Assembly (NCBI GenBank): GCA_025455015.1
Contig: JALONI010000058.1
Span: forward strand, 1-35,385
Length of the DNA stretch: 35,385 nucleotides
Direction of reading: 5' to 3'
Source of the DNA: Cyclobacteriaceae bacterium
GTDB taxonomy: Bacteria; Bacteroidota; Bacteroidia; Cytophagales; Cyclobacteriaceae
Shown: piece by piece, positions 7,770-15,612 of the stretch
Layout: each line of letters starts with the position of its first letter
Numbering within the stretch: the stretch's first letter is position 1
Position numbers and translations under genes: made by a program
The notes under the pieces: generated by a model
Seen by the model: only the letters and a program-made list of their open reading frames with translations
Databases searched by the model: none
Told to the model about the DNA's origin: nothing

Positions 7770-9073
7770 GGAGGGGAGGTAGGTTGGTTTTTGGGTCGAA
7801 CGGCAAAATAAACCAAAAGTCCGGGTATCATCGTAGCCAGCGAATAGAGGATGATGCGGGGGTCATCGGAGGTCACGTAGTAAATCATCCAACCGGTACA
7901 CACCGTGAATACGATGGGGGGCAGCGGGTACAACGGTACGGTGAAGGGCCGCGCAGCCGCGGGGTAGCGCTGGCGAACCCAGAAGATGCTCAGCACCGTG
8001 AGCATGGAAAAGATGGAAAGGCTGATGGAGATGTACTGGATGATTTCCTTAAATGAACTGACGAGGACGAGAAAAATCGCCCAGCCGGCTTGTGTGGCAA
8101 TGGCCAGAAAAGGCATGTGATACCGGTTTTTGGCGGCAAACCATTTCATGGCCGGGTAATCTTCGCCCATGGCTTCAAACACACGGGGGCCGGCAATGGT
8201 CATGGCGCTGAGCGTGCTCAGCAACGCGATGCTAAACAAGGCGGAGAAAAGCGCACCAGCCGTTGGCCCAAAGAGTTTGTAGGCCACCACATTGCCGATG
8301 TCGTTTTGCCCGGCCAGCTCATCAAAGCGGGCGGTGTAAAGAAACATGGCGTTGAGCAACAAGTAAATGACCACTACGACACACGTGCCGGTGATGAGCG
8401 AACGCGGCAGGTTGCGCACCGGGTTTTCGAGATTGCCGGCAATGTAGGCCGCGGCATTCCACCCCGTGTAGGCATACACCACATATACTAATGACACGGC
8501 AAAGCCGGCACTGGCCATCAGCGCCCCATCGCCAGGCTGAGGCCAGAAGGATATCCCCGAAAGGGAAACAGACGAGACAAAAAACGGAGCGATGCAAAAA
8601 AAGAGGATCAGGCTGATTTTAAGTGTGGTGAGGATGGTTTGGGCAATGCCGCCTGTGCGCACACCAAACCAATGGATGGCGGACACCAATGCGATGGATA
8701 GTACCGCGGTGATCGTGGAATCAAACGGCAGGATCACATGCGAGTATTCGCCAATGGCCAGGGCCACGGCCGAAATGGCACCCGCAAAGCCGACCAACAT
8801 GCTCACCCAGCCCGCCACAAAACCCAGGGCCGGGTGCATGACGGTGCCGAGGTAAAGATATTCCCCGCCCGATCGTTTGAGCGTGGTGGCCACCTCGGCA
8901 TAGGTGAGCGCACCTGACAGTGCCACCACCCCACCCACCAGCCACAGCGAGAGGATGGCGAAGCCGGAGGGCAGCGGCCCCACCTGATAGCCCAGCGAAG
9001 TGAATACCCCCGTGCCCACCATGTTGGCGATGACGAGGGCAATGCCGACTGCGAGCGAGTATTTTTTTTCCAA
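7766..9073 (-). CDS. APC family amino acid permease
   Basis: About 435 residues and twelve membrane segments of the amino acid-polyamine-organocation superfamily. The first helix carries IANMVGTGVFTSLG, the unwound substrate-binding glycine motif. Helix 6 carries VYVVYAYTGWNAAAYIAGNLENP, split here into YAYTGWNAAAY and IAGNLENP, typical of this group. It should import amino acids by coupling to protons or by exchange. The start is uncertain: no ATG lies in frame upstream of the first helix. The frame continues upstream through the terminator at 9151-9179, which cannot be coding for this gene. The TTG at 9071-9073 gives MEKKYSLAVG, a normal N-terminus for the family, and is used here. The stop overlaps the next gene's ATG by 4 bp. 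Confidence 0.85.
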   Translation of the reverse strand: MEKKYSLAVGIALVIANMVGTGVFTSLGYQVGPLPSGFAILSLWLVGGVVALSGALTYAEVATTLKRSGGEYLYLGTVMHPALGFVAGWVSMLVGFAGAISAVALAIGEYSHVILPFDSTITAVLSIALVSAIHWFGVRTGGIAQTILTTLKISLILFFCIAPFFVSSVSLSGISFWPQPGDGALMASAGFAVSLVYVVYAYTGWNAAAYIAGNLENPVRNLPRSLITGTCVVVVIYLLLNAMFLYTARFDELAGQNDIGNVVAYKLFGPTAGALFSALFSIALLSTLSAMTIAGPRVFEAMGEDYPAMKWFAAKNRYHMPFLAIATQAGWAIFLVLVSSFKEIIQYISISLSIFSMLTVLSIFWVRQRYPAAARPFTVPLYPLPPIVFTVCTGWMIYYVTSDDPRIILYSLATMIPGLLVYFAVRPKNQPTSPP

Positions 9074-9150
9074 AGCGGCTGGGTTGGATTGAGGGCGAGA
9101 AGATGCGAAGTTTTTTTGGAAGGCAAATGACCGGGGGTGCGCACCGCAAC

Positions 9151-9179
9151 AAAAAAGCCCCGCCAACGGGTGGCGGGGC
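9151..9179 (-). terminator. Rho-independent terminator of the FAS1 lipoprotein gene
   Basis: GCCCCGCC (9157-9164) and GGCGGGGC (9172-9179) form a perfect 8-bp GC stem with a 7-base loop. On the minus strand it is followed by six T (complement of A 9151-9156). It lies 25 bp after the stop of the gene at 9204 and separates it from the permease operon. Confidence 0.88.
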
Positions 9180-9203
9180 TTCTGTCTTTCCACGGGGAAA
9201 AAC

Positions 9204-9797
9204 TTACATCTTCTTCGGCACGACAACCTTGTTGGTCATGTGTACCACCCCATTGCTTACCGCAACATCGGGGTTGGTTACTTCGGCTCCGCCAACATAT
9301 ACTTTGCCGTCCTTGATGGACACTTTCAGCTTTTCGCCCTGAAGCGTGGTCAGGTCTTGGCCATCTTTCAGGTCGGCCGCTTTAAAGGTGCCGGCCACTG
9401 CGTGGTACTTCAGCACGTTTTGCAACTTGCTTTTGTTTTCCGCCTTCAGCAGCATGTCTACCGTTGATTGAACGGCCGCAAAGGCATCGTTGGTAGGGGC
9501 GAAGAGCGTAAACGCATCCGACCCGTTGAATGCTTCTGCCAGCTCGCCAGCCTGCAACGCAGCCAACAGCGTGCTCAGGTTGGGGGTAGCCATAACAAAC
9601 TGGGCGATGGGCTTGGGCAGCGCAGCGATGGAATCAGCCACGCGCTTGGCTTCCGCGGCCGCTTCCGCAATGGAGTCCGCTACACGGATGGAATCCAACC
9701 GTGCTTTTTCTTTCGCAGCCTTGTCGCCACAGCTGGTGGCGCCTACTGCCAGTAGCCCAAAGAGGGCTACAATGAGGATTGATTTTGTGTTTTTCAT
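9204..9797 (-). CDS. FAS1 (fasciclin) domain lipoprotein
   Basis: A 197-residue lipoprotein with lipobox ending ATSC (Cys23), a charged Ala-rich stalk (about 26-60) that contains repeats of the type ADSIA, and one FAS1 domain (about 65-195). Both conserved FAS1 boxes are visible: FTLFAPTNDAF (97-107) and GVVHMTNKVVVP (183-194). FAS1 domains mediate adhesion or bind small ligands; in Bacteroidetes they are often surface or periplasmic lipoproteins. The gene is monocistronic: it has its own terminator downstream and a promoter-like element upstream. The ligand cannot be predicted. Confidence 0.9.
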   Translation of the reverse strand: MKNTKSILIVALFGLLAVGATSCGDKAAKEKARLDSIRVADSIAEAAAEAKRVADSIAALPKPIAQFVMATPNLSTLLAALQAGELAEAFNGSDAFTLFAPTNDAFAAVQSTVDMLLKAENKSKLQNVLKYHAVAGTFKAADLKDGQDLTTLQGEKLKVSIKDGKVYVGGAEVTNPDVAVSNGVVHMTNKVVVPKKM

Positions 9798-9819
9798 AGT
9801 TTTTCGTGTTTTCAGGCCG

Positions 9820-9847
9820 CGAAAATAAGCCTTCGAAGCCTAAGCAA
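9820..9847 (-). promoter_or_regulatory. Possible promoter of the FAS1 lipoprotein gene
   Basis: Minus-strand TTG (9845-9847), a 17-base gap and TATTTTCG (9820-9827), seven of eight positions of TAnnTTTG. It lies 22 bases upstream of the ATG at 9797. Confidence 0.35.
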
Positions 9848-9883
9848 GAACCGCCAACCACAAATTTTGTTTGGCTTTTCGAT

Positions 9884-10900
9884 TTAATTCATTTGCACGC
9901 GGTGAGTCGCAAACACGGTATTGTCCTTGCCGCGTATCTCAAACGTGATGTTCGGGTGGGGGCCACCCCAATCAATGCGGATCAACCCAAAATTCTTTTG
10001 GATGATTAAATCGCTGACCCGGTGGCGATTGGCCTCCGCTTCGGCCTCGCGCCACGTGTGCGTTAGTCCGCTGGACGTGAAATCGTACAGGGGATAGGGC
10101 AGCCCCGGTACCGCCAGGCGGGAGATTTCCGCAATGTGGCGGTCGCCACTTAATAAAAACACGCGCTTGTCTTTGTGTTTGATCAGAAGGTTAAAAAGCC
10201 GTGCCCTTGCCTGAGGGAAATTGGCCCATTTCTCAAACCGATGCTCTTCCGAGAGGATTTGGATGCTGGAGTTGACGAAGATGATGGCTGCCCGGCTGGT
10301 GGCCAGTTGCTGATCCAGCCATTGCCATTGTGCCTCGCCCAGGATGTCGCCCTCGGTGGCTACGTAGCGGTAGCGTCTTTCGTTTGTCACCGAGTCGATC
10401 GTGTACGCCCGCTGCACGGTGTCGCGAAAAAAGCGGGTATCCAGGTTGATGATGTGCACCTGTCTTTTGCCTTTGCCCACGTGGTGGCTGTTGTAGAGGC
10501 CCTCGTGTGTCCACACCTCATGGGTGGGCCCAAAGCCCAAAAATTCGGCCGCCAGTTTTTTGCTGGCATACCGTTGTGTGTAAAATCTGCCAGCGTCATT
10601 GTGGCCGTAGTCGTGGTCATCCCACGTGCCCGTTACCGGCATGGTCTGAATCAGCCGTTGGTAGCTGGGGCGACTTTTTTGCTTGTCGTATTTGGTTTGC
10701 AGCTCCGTCAGGTTGTGTGTGTCGCCATAGATATTGTCGCCTCCCCAAATCCACAGGGTGGGCTGTTGGGCGACAATGTCATCCCAAAGTTGATTTTCGT
10801 TGTTTTGGTGCGCACACGAGCCGAAGGCAATGACGGTTTGCGATTGGGCCAGAGCAGTGCCGATGACGAGGCAAAGGAGCAGCGTAGATAAATGCTTCAT
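9884..10900 (-). CDS. Secreted PhoD-like phosphatase / metallophosphoesterase
   Basis: Start taken at 10900, where MKHLSTLLLCLVIGTALAQ forms a signal peptide; ten further codons upstream do not add to it. The mature protein (about 320 residues) has PhoD-family metal motifs in order: FGSCAHQ (26-32), WGGDNIYGD (52-60), GTWDDHDYGHND (91-102) and, later, LLSGDRHIAE. These Asp, Asn and His residues ligate the Fe/Ca or similar metal centre in PhoD and related alkaline phosphatases. It should hydrolyse phosphomono- or diesters outside the cytoplasm. It lies alone between the FAS1 gene and the transposase gene, and is shorter than classical PhoD because it lacks the N-terminal domain. Exact substrate unknown. 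Confidence 0.87.
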   Translation of the reverse strand: MKHLSTLLLCLVIGTALAQSQTVIAFGSCAHQNNENQLWDDIVAQQPTLWIWGGDNIYGDTHNLTELQTKYDKQKSRPSYQRLIQTMPVTGTWDDHDYGHNDAGRFYTQRYASKKLAAEFLGFGPTHEVWTHEGLYNSHHVGKGKRQVHIINLDTRFFRDTVQRAYTIDSVTNERRYRYVATEGDILGEAQWQWLDQQLATSRAAIIFVNSSIQILSEEHRFEKWANFPQARARLFNLLIKHKDKRVFLLSGDRHIAEISRLAVPGLPYPLYDFTSSGLTHTWREAEAEANRHRVSDLIIQKNFGLIRIDWGGPHPNITFEIRGKDNTVFATHRVQMN

Positions 10901-10916
10901 GTGATGTAAGGAATCC

Positions 10917-10924
10917 GAAAGATA
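10917..10924 (-). promoter_or_regulatory. Possible -7 element of the PhoD-like gene
   Basis: Minus-strand TATCTTTC, seven of eight positions of TAnnTTTG, 16 bases upstream of the ATG. A TTG lies 23 bases further up, at the long end of allowed spacing. Confidence 0.3.
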
Positions 10925-10962
10925 GGGCAAGCACGCTTTTGTGGGAGCAAGCCAGTGTTAAA

Positions 10963-11439
10963 TTATTGTTTTGTTGGGTCCGGTTCTACCCAATCAAACA
11001 AATAGTGGTCTTCATAGGATATATCAAACGCCTGTAGCAGTGCGAGATACTCCTCTCTGAAGCGGGTTTTTTGGTGGTGATTTTTCTGATTGTTGATGTA
11101 TTGGATAACGGTTGGCAGTTGTGAATGACCGTATGAAAAGGCTCCAAAGCCCTCTTGCCAATTGAATTTAGATGGCGATAGCTTTCGGTTGTTGATAAGT
11201 TCATTAGACGATTTCTTGACTTCGCGTACCAGATCAGAAAGACAGCATGCCGGCTTCATGCCGATCAACCAGTGTATGTGGTCGGGCATGCCATTGATGG
11301 CCAGCATTTTTTGTCCTTTTCGTTGTACGATGCCTCTTATGTATTTGTACAAAAGTTCTTCATGTTGGGGTGAGATCAGGCTTTGCCGTCCGTGGACGGC
11401 AAATACAACGTGACTATATATTTGGGAGTAGGTAGACAT
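10963..11439 (-). mobile_element. IS200/IS605-family Y1 transposase (TnpA/RAYT-like) gene
   Basis: The start at 11439 gives MSTYSQIYSHVVFAVHGRQS, the usual N-terminus of this family; the frame runs 16 codons further up but without family similarity. The 158-residue protein has the HUH motif MPDHIHWLIG (His54, His56) and the catalytic tyrosine in VIQYINNQKNHH (Tyr114), plus the conserved FNWQEGFGAFSYGHSQ. It should cut and rejoin single-stranded DNA at hairpins. No TnpB gene is present. Directly upstream lies an array of palindromic repeats, so it may be a REP-associated transposase, or a solo IS200 that mobilises them. The catalytic residues look intact, so the gene is probably functional. 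It is AT-richer than its neighbours, consistent with transfer. Confidence 0.9.
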
Positions 11440-11502
11440 GTAATTTTTACAGGGAAGATAGCTCTTTTTTGGTTGTGATAAATCCATTGGTTGAATGCCG
11501 TT

Positions 11503-11519
11503 CGACCCCTCCGGGGTCG
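11503..11519. repeat. Short palindrome, CGACCCC type
   Basis: CGACCCC-TCC-GGGGTCG: 7-bp stem, 3-base loop. It shares the CCCC/GGGG core with the other units but has CGA/TCG arms. The flanking TTTTTTGGTTGTG at about 11465-11477 resembles the sequence ahead of unit 3 (about 11789-11801). Confidence 0.75.
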
Positions 11520-11552
11520 GTCTTAATACGCGAAAACGTTTCTATACAGATG

Positions 11553-11680
11553 GCACCCCGTTGGGGTGCTGGCATCGCTTTTAGAATAAGCTGGTTTTCT
11601 TCGATGCCCGCGGCTCGAAAGTACCAGGCAGGGTATTCGAAGTTTTTTTGTTAGACGATGGATTTTTGATTGTGTGTGTC
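11553..11680. repeat. REP-like unit 1 (128 bp)
   Basis: Starts with hairpin GCACCCC-GTT-GGGGTGC (11553-11569). After 32 bases follows CGATGCCCGCGGCTCG and, later, CAGGGTATTCG, which can pair back to GATGCCC with G-T wobbles. It is followed directly by unit 2, with clear similarity along the whole length, so units 1 and 2 form a tandem repeat. Confidence 0.75.
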
Positions 11681-11806
11681 GCACCTCAGCGGGGTGCCAT
11701 GTTTACAGAATAGGCATGGTTTTCTTTGATACCCGCGGCTGGAAGGTACCGGACAGGGTATCCGAAGTGTTTTGTTAGATGACGGACTTTTTTGGTTGTT
11801 TGTGGT
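11681..11806. repeat. REP-like unit 2 (126 bp)
   Basis: Hairpin GCACCTC-AGC-GGGGTGC (11681-11697, one wobble), then CATGTTTACAGA, and a second inverted repeat GATACCC (11728-11734) with GGGTATC further down (about 11756-11762). Compared with unit 1, both arms of the second stem changed together, which suggests that pairing is kept. Confidence 0.75.
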
Positions 11807-11875
11807 GCACCCCATCGGGGTGCCATGTTTATAGACCAAATGTTATTTTTTTTCGATGCCAGCGGCATCGCACAG
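11807..11875. repeat. REP-like unit 3 (69 bp paired-hairpin form)
   Basis: Hairpin GCACCCC-ATC-GGGGTGC (11807-11823), CATGTTTATAGA, then 30 bases after the first hairpin a second one, CGATGCC-AGC-GGCATCG (11854-11870), followed by CACAG. About 90% identical to unit 4 with the same spacing. Confidence 0.82.
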
Positions 11876-11894
11876 GTAGGTGCAGGGTAGTCAG

Positions 11895-11918
11895 CCTTTG
11901 ATGATAAACCATCAAGGG
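11895..11918. repeat. Inverted repeat after unit 3
   Basis: CCTTTGATG-ATAAAC-CATCAAGGG: 9-bp stem with one wobble pair and a 6-base loop. It is not similar to the REP units and has no T-run. It may be an end of the array or a separate element. Confidence 0.5.
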
Positions 11919-12092
11919 ACATTTAGTTCTCAAAACAATCTTCTACCGCCTGCCGTCATAGATCAGGTTGTTGGCATATAACTCTTTTCGTGTCTCCTCT
12001 CCGGGGTCGTTTCGAATCCGCCATAAGATGGTTAGAAAGACGGTCTACGCTTGGTCAGTAGCGATGATCATTCAGATGTAGTTAGTCCACCA

Positions 12093-12124
12093 CGCCCGCG
12101 CATTCACGTGGGCGGTGTTTTATT
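12093..12124 (+). terminator. Terminator-like hairpin between REP units 3 and 4
   Basis: CGCCCGCG (12093-12100), loop CATTCA, CGTGGGCG (12107-12114): an 8-bp RNA stem with one G-U pair, followed by GTGTTTTATTTT. It has the shape of a rho-independent terminator on the plus strand, but no plus-strand gene ends nearby. It could insulate the S15 gene or be part of a decayed mobile element. Confidence 0.4.
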
Positions 12125-12134
12125 TTAGCGTGTG

Positions 12135-12203
12135 GCACCCCAGCGGGGTGCCATGTTTATAGAACATATATCGTTTTTTGTCGATGCCAGCGGCATCGCA
12201 CAG
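12135..12203. repeat. REP-like unit 4 (69 bp paired-hairpin form)
   Basis: Hairpin GCACCCC-AGC-GGGGTGC (12135-12151; the stem extends to 8 bp with the flanking G and C), CATGTTTATAGA, 30-base spacer, hairpin CGATGCC-AGC-GGCATCG (12182-12198), CACAG. Same orientation and layout as unit 3, about 330 bp away. Confidence 0.82.
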
Positions 12204-12347
12204 CCGTTGGTTCTCAAGGCTAACATGTTTGATTATCAGTGCGCCAGCCTCATCTAGATTTTTTTTGAACGCGGAGTGCGGTCATCCATCAAAATCCCGT
12301 TGTCTTTGGCACCAATTAGCCCTATTTTTCACCTTTCTTTCCAAGTC

Positions 12348-14246
12348 ATGAATAAACTTGTCTTTTGCCTGATTTTTATTGCCGGGGCCGCGCTGGCGCA
12401 GGTTCCGGATTCCACGTACATCAAACAACACTACGATAAGCTGGAGGTGCCGATACCCATGCGCGATGGCGTAAAGCTTTTTACCTCCATTTACGTTCCA
12501 AAGGACAAAACCAAAAAATACCCCATGCTCATGCAGCGCACCTGCTACAGCGTGGCCCCGTATGGCAAAGATAAATTCAGGCGGGCACTGGGTCCTTCCC
12601 GCTTTTTGATGCGCGATGGCTACATCTTTGTGTACCAGGACGTGCGCGGCCGCTGGATGTCGGAAGGCGTGTTTGACAACATGACGCCCAACATTCCCGG
12701 CAACGATCGCAAAAACAAGACTGCTGTTGACGAAGCGAGCGACACGTGGGACACCATCGACTGGTTACTGAAAAACGTGGCCAACCACAACGGCCGGGTG
12801 GGGCAGTGGGGCATCTCATACCCCGGCTTTTACACCGCGGCCGGCATTCCCGATGCGCATCCTGCCTTGAAGGCCTCTTCGCCACAGGCTCCCATTGCCG
12901 ATTTTTTCTTTGACGACTTTCATCACAACGGGGCGTTGTTGCAGAGCTACATTGCCGCCTTTGCCGTTTTCGGCTACCAGAAAGACAAGCCCACCACCGA
13001 GGCTTGGTACACCGACCCGATGGCGCGGTTTCGCGAGCAGAAAATTGCCGATGGCTATGAGTTCAACCTGCGCCAGGGGCCGCTGAAGAACTTCACCGAA
13101 AAATATCACCACGACAACTTCTTTTGGCAACAAATAATCGAGCACCCCAACTACGATGCCTTCTGGCAAAAACGGAATTTACTTCCCCACCTGACCAACG
13201 TTAAGCACAGCGTGATGACCGTGGGCGGCTGGTACGATGCCGAAGACCTGTACGGCCCGCTCAACATCTACAAAAAAATTGAAAGCGGCAGCAAGGACGC
13301 CTACAACACGCTGGTGATGGGGCCCTGGAGCCATGGCGACTGGGCGCGTGAAACGGGCTTTCAGGCCGTTAACCACATCTACTTTGGCGACAGCATTTCT
13401 ACGTTTTATCAACGCGAAGTGGAGCGCGAATTTTTCCACGCGACCTTGAAAGAAAACCGCCAGCCCAACCTGCCCGAAGCGCTGATGTACGACTGTGGCT
13501 TGAAAGAATGGAAACGCTTTGCGGAATGGCCGCCCAAAGACATACCACCGGTCACGCTCTATTTCGATGCCAACGGTAAGCTGTCGGTGAACACGCCCAC
13601 TCCGGCCGCAGCCGTGTTTGACTACGTCAGCGATCCGGCCAAGCCCGTTCCCTACACCTCGCAAACAGAAGGATTGGTGTTTACCCCGCGCAGGTTTATG
13701 ACCGATGACCAGCGCCAGGCCGCCCACCGGCCCGATGTGCTCACCTTTCAAACCCAGCCGCTGACGGACCCCGTTACGTTGGCGGGGGAGATCCTGGCCA
13801 AGTTAAAGGTGGCGATCAGCAGCACCGATGCTGATTTTGTGGTAAAGCTGATTGACGTATATCCGCAAGACCATCCCGCATACAAGCACAACCCGGCCAA
13901 CATCGTCATGGGCGGCTATCAGCAATTGGTACGTCACGAAGTTTTTCGCGGGCGCTTCCGCAACAGTTTTGAAAAACCCGAACCGTTTGTGCCCCACCAA
14001 CCAACCGATGTAAATTTTGCGTTACAGGATGTGTTGCACACGTTTAAAAAAGGCCATCGCATCATGATCCAGATCCACAGTACCTGGTTTCCGTACATCG
14101 ATCGCAACCCGCAGAAGTATGTGGACAACATCTACAAGGCCAACGAGGAAGACTTTATCAAAGCCACCATACAGGTTTTTGGCCAGTCGAGGGTGGAGGT
14201 AGGAAAGCAGAAGTTGGACACCCCATTGGATGCTACCCGGAAATAA
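12348..14246 (+). CDS. Secreted CocE/NonD-type hydrolase, X-Pro dipeptidyl-peptidase (S15) family
   Basis: The start at 12348 gives signal peptide MNKLVFCLIFIAGAALAQ; the frame opens 24 codons earlier without a useful start context. The 632-residue protein has an alpha/beta-hydrolase domain (about 30-380) and a C-terminal jelly-roll domain (about 400-600), as in CocE, glutaryl-7-ACA acylase and S15 peptidases. The catalytic triad is visible: Ser157 in GQWGISYPGF, Asp297 in VGGWYDAEDL and His329 in GPWSHGDW. It should hydrolyse ester or amide bonds, possibly X-Pro dipeptides, outside the cytoplasm. The BNR-repeat protein gene follows 49 bp downstream, perhaps in the same transcript. The natural substrate is not clear from sequence. 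Confidence 0.88.
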   Translation: MNKLVFCLIFIAGAALAQVPDSTYIKQHYDKLEVPIPMRDGVKLFTSIYVPKDKTKKYPMLMQRTCYSVAPYGKDKFRRALGPSRFLMRDGYIFVYQDVRGRWMSEGVFDNMTPNIPGNDRKNKTAVDEASDTWDTIDWLLKNVANHNGRVGQWGISYPGFYTAAGIPDAHPALKASSPQAPIADFFFDDFHHNGALLQSYIAAFAVFGYQKDKPTTEAWYTDPMARFREQKIADGYEFNLRQGPLKNFTEKYHHDNFFWQQIIEHPNYDAFWQKRNLLPHLTNVKHSVMTVGGWYDAEDLYGPLNIYKKIESGSKDAYNTLVMGPWSHGDWARETGFQAVNHIYFGDSISTFYQREVEREFFHATLKENRQPNLPEALMYDCGLKEWKRFAEWPPKDIPPVTLYFDANGKLSVNTPTPAAAVFDYVSDPAKPVPYTSQTEGLVFTPRRFMTDDQRQAAHRPDVLTFQTQPLTDPVTLAGEILAKLKVAISSTDADFVVKLIDVYPQDHPAYKHNPANIVMGGYQQLVRHEVFRGRFRNSFEKPEPFVPHQPTDVNFALQDVLHTFKKGHRIMIQIHSTWFPYIDRNPQKYVDNIYKANEEDFIKATIQVFGQSRVEVGKQKLDTPLDATRK

Positions 14247-14295
14247 AAACCGGAGGATGATTAACCGTTGAACAAGAGACGATGAACACGTGAAA

Positions 14296-15591
14296 ATGAA
14301 AAGAACACTATTGATTTTGGCGATGGCGTTGGCCACCGTATTGGCAGAGGCGCAGTTCAAGAATATCCAGATCGCGGTGCACAAGCCAGGCATGCGTTAC
14401 GCACCGGTGGAGCCCAGTATTGTGATCAACAAAAAGAACCCGGATAATATCGTTGCGGGGGTGGTGCTGGACCGAGCCATCCACACACACGATGGTGGCC
14501 TGTCGTGGCAGGAGACGGTGCTGCAATCTCCTTTCGGTGTCTATGGCGATCCCGCCTTGGTGTCGGATGCCAAGGGGAACATGTACTTTTTTCACCTGGC
14601 TGACCCCAGTGGGCAAGGGCGCAGCAACGATGCCTGGCTCGACCGCATTGTGGTGCAAAAGTCAACCGATGGGGGCAAAAGCTGGGATGAGGGCAAGTCC
14701 ATCGGACTCAACCCACCCAAAGATCAAGATAAGCCATGGCCCGCGGTGCACCCCAAAAAATCGCAGGTGGCCGTTACGTGGACGCAGTTTGACAAATACG
14801 GCTCTACCGATCCGGCCTGTCACTCCAATATCCTGTTTAGTCAATCAAGTGGCAAAAAGTGGTCGAAGCCGGTACAGATCAATCAAAACCCAGGCGACTG
14901 TGTGGACGATGACAACACGGCCGAAGGGGCCGTGCCCGCCATTGCCATGGATGGAAAGATGTATGTGGCCTGGTCTAACGGGGGATACATTTACTTTGAT
15001 CGTTCCTTCAACGGAGGGGAAACGTGGCTGACCAACGATTTGGTGGTGGCCGAGCACAAAGGCGGCTGGAGCATGAACATCCCCGGATTGGATCGCTGCA
15101 ACGGAATGCCCGTGCTGATGGTGGACAACAGCCCTTCGCGCATGCAGGGTACCTTGTTTTTGGTGTGGGCCGACCAGCGCCACGGAGCAGACGACACCGA
15201 CATCTGGTTTAGCCGCTCAACTAACTATGGCGACTTATGGACACAGCCCGTGCGCATCAACAAAGATGGGCCGGGCAGACATCAGTTTTTGCCCTGGATG
15301 GCGGTGGATCAGACCACCGGCTACCTGTACATCGTGTACTACGACCGCAGGGCGTACGAGGACAATCAAACCGATGTGTACTTGGCCTATTCCACCGATG
15401 GGGGATCTACCTTTTCAGAAGTGAAAATCAGCGAGAGCCCCTTTGTGCCCACGCCCGACAAATTCTTTGGTGATTACAACAACATCTCCGCCCACAAAGG
15501 CGTCATCGCGCCCATTTGGACGCGCATGGACAACCGGGAGAGCAGCGTGTGGACAGCGGTGATCAAACAAGATCAGTTGGTGAAAAAATAG
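14296..15591 (+). CDS. Secreted BNR-repeat (sialidase-like beta-propeller) protein
   Basis: The ATG at 14296 gives signal peptide MKRTLLILAMALATVLAEAQ; a GTG two codons earlier is possible. The 431-residue protein has five Asp-box type turns: THDGGLSW (64-71), STDGGKSW (123-130), SFNGGETW (237-244), STNYGDLW (308-315) and STDGGSTF (366-373). This indicates a six-bladed propeller as in sialidases. The Arg triad of true sialidases cannot be confirmed by eye, so enzymatic activity is uncertain; non-enzymatic glycan-binding propellers share these boxes. It lies between the S15 hydrolase and the beta-barrel gene, all on the same strand and close together. Confidence 0.8.
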   Translation: MKRTLLILAMALATVLAEAQFKNIQIAVHKPGMRYAPVEPSIVINKKNPDNIVAGVVLDRAIHTHDGGLSWQETVLQSPFGVYGDPALVSDAKGNMYFFHLADPSGQGRSNDAWLDRIVVQKSTDGGKSWDEGKSIGLNPPKDQDKPWPAVHPKKSQVAVTWTQFDKYGSTDPACHSNILFSQSSGKKWSKPVQINQNPGDCVDDDNTAEGAVPAIAMDGKMYVAWSNGGYIYFDRSFNGGETWLTNDLVVAEHKGGWSMNIPGLDRCNGMPVLMVDNSPSRMQGTLFLVWADQRHGADDTDIWFSRSTNYGDLWTQPVRINKDGPGRHQFLPWMAVDQTTGYLYIVYYDRRAYEDNQTDVYLAYSTDGGSTFSEVKISESPFVPTPDKFFGDYNNISAHKGVIAPIWTRMDNRESSVWTAVIKQDQLVKK

Positions 15592-15612
15592 GCTCTACTT
15601 TCAAAAGGCCAT

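Larger units (their letters stand above)
11440..12347. other. Long non-coding stretch holding a REP-like palindrome array
   Basis: About 900 bp between the transposase and the S15 hydrolase with no credible gene. It holds at least one short and four paired palindromic units, two further hairpins and a degenerate half-palindrome (about 11993-12010, CTCTCCGGGGTCG) similar to the one at 11503-11519. The 5' leader of the S15 gene starts after about 12240. Small frames here are repeat translations and are not annotated. Confidence 0.8.

Noticed and set aside
9074-9226. N-terminal extension of the permease
   Set aside because: It would run through a strong rho-independent terminator and into the FAS1 gene, and the translation is Cys/Arg-rich and unlike the family.
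11553-12203. REP-like units as a CRISPR array
   Set aside because: Units are 69-128 bp with internal hairpins and two of them are directly adjacent, with no short unique spacers and no cas genes.
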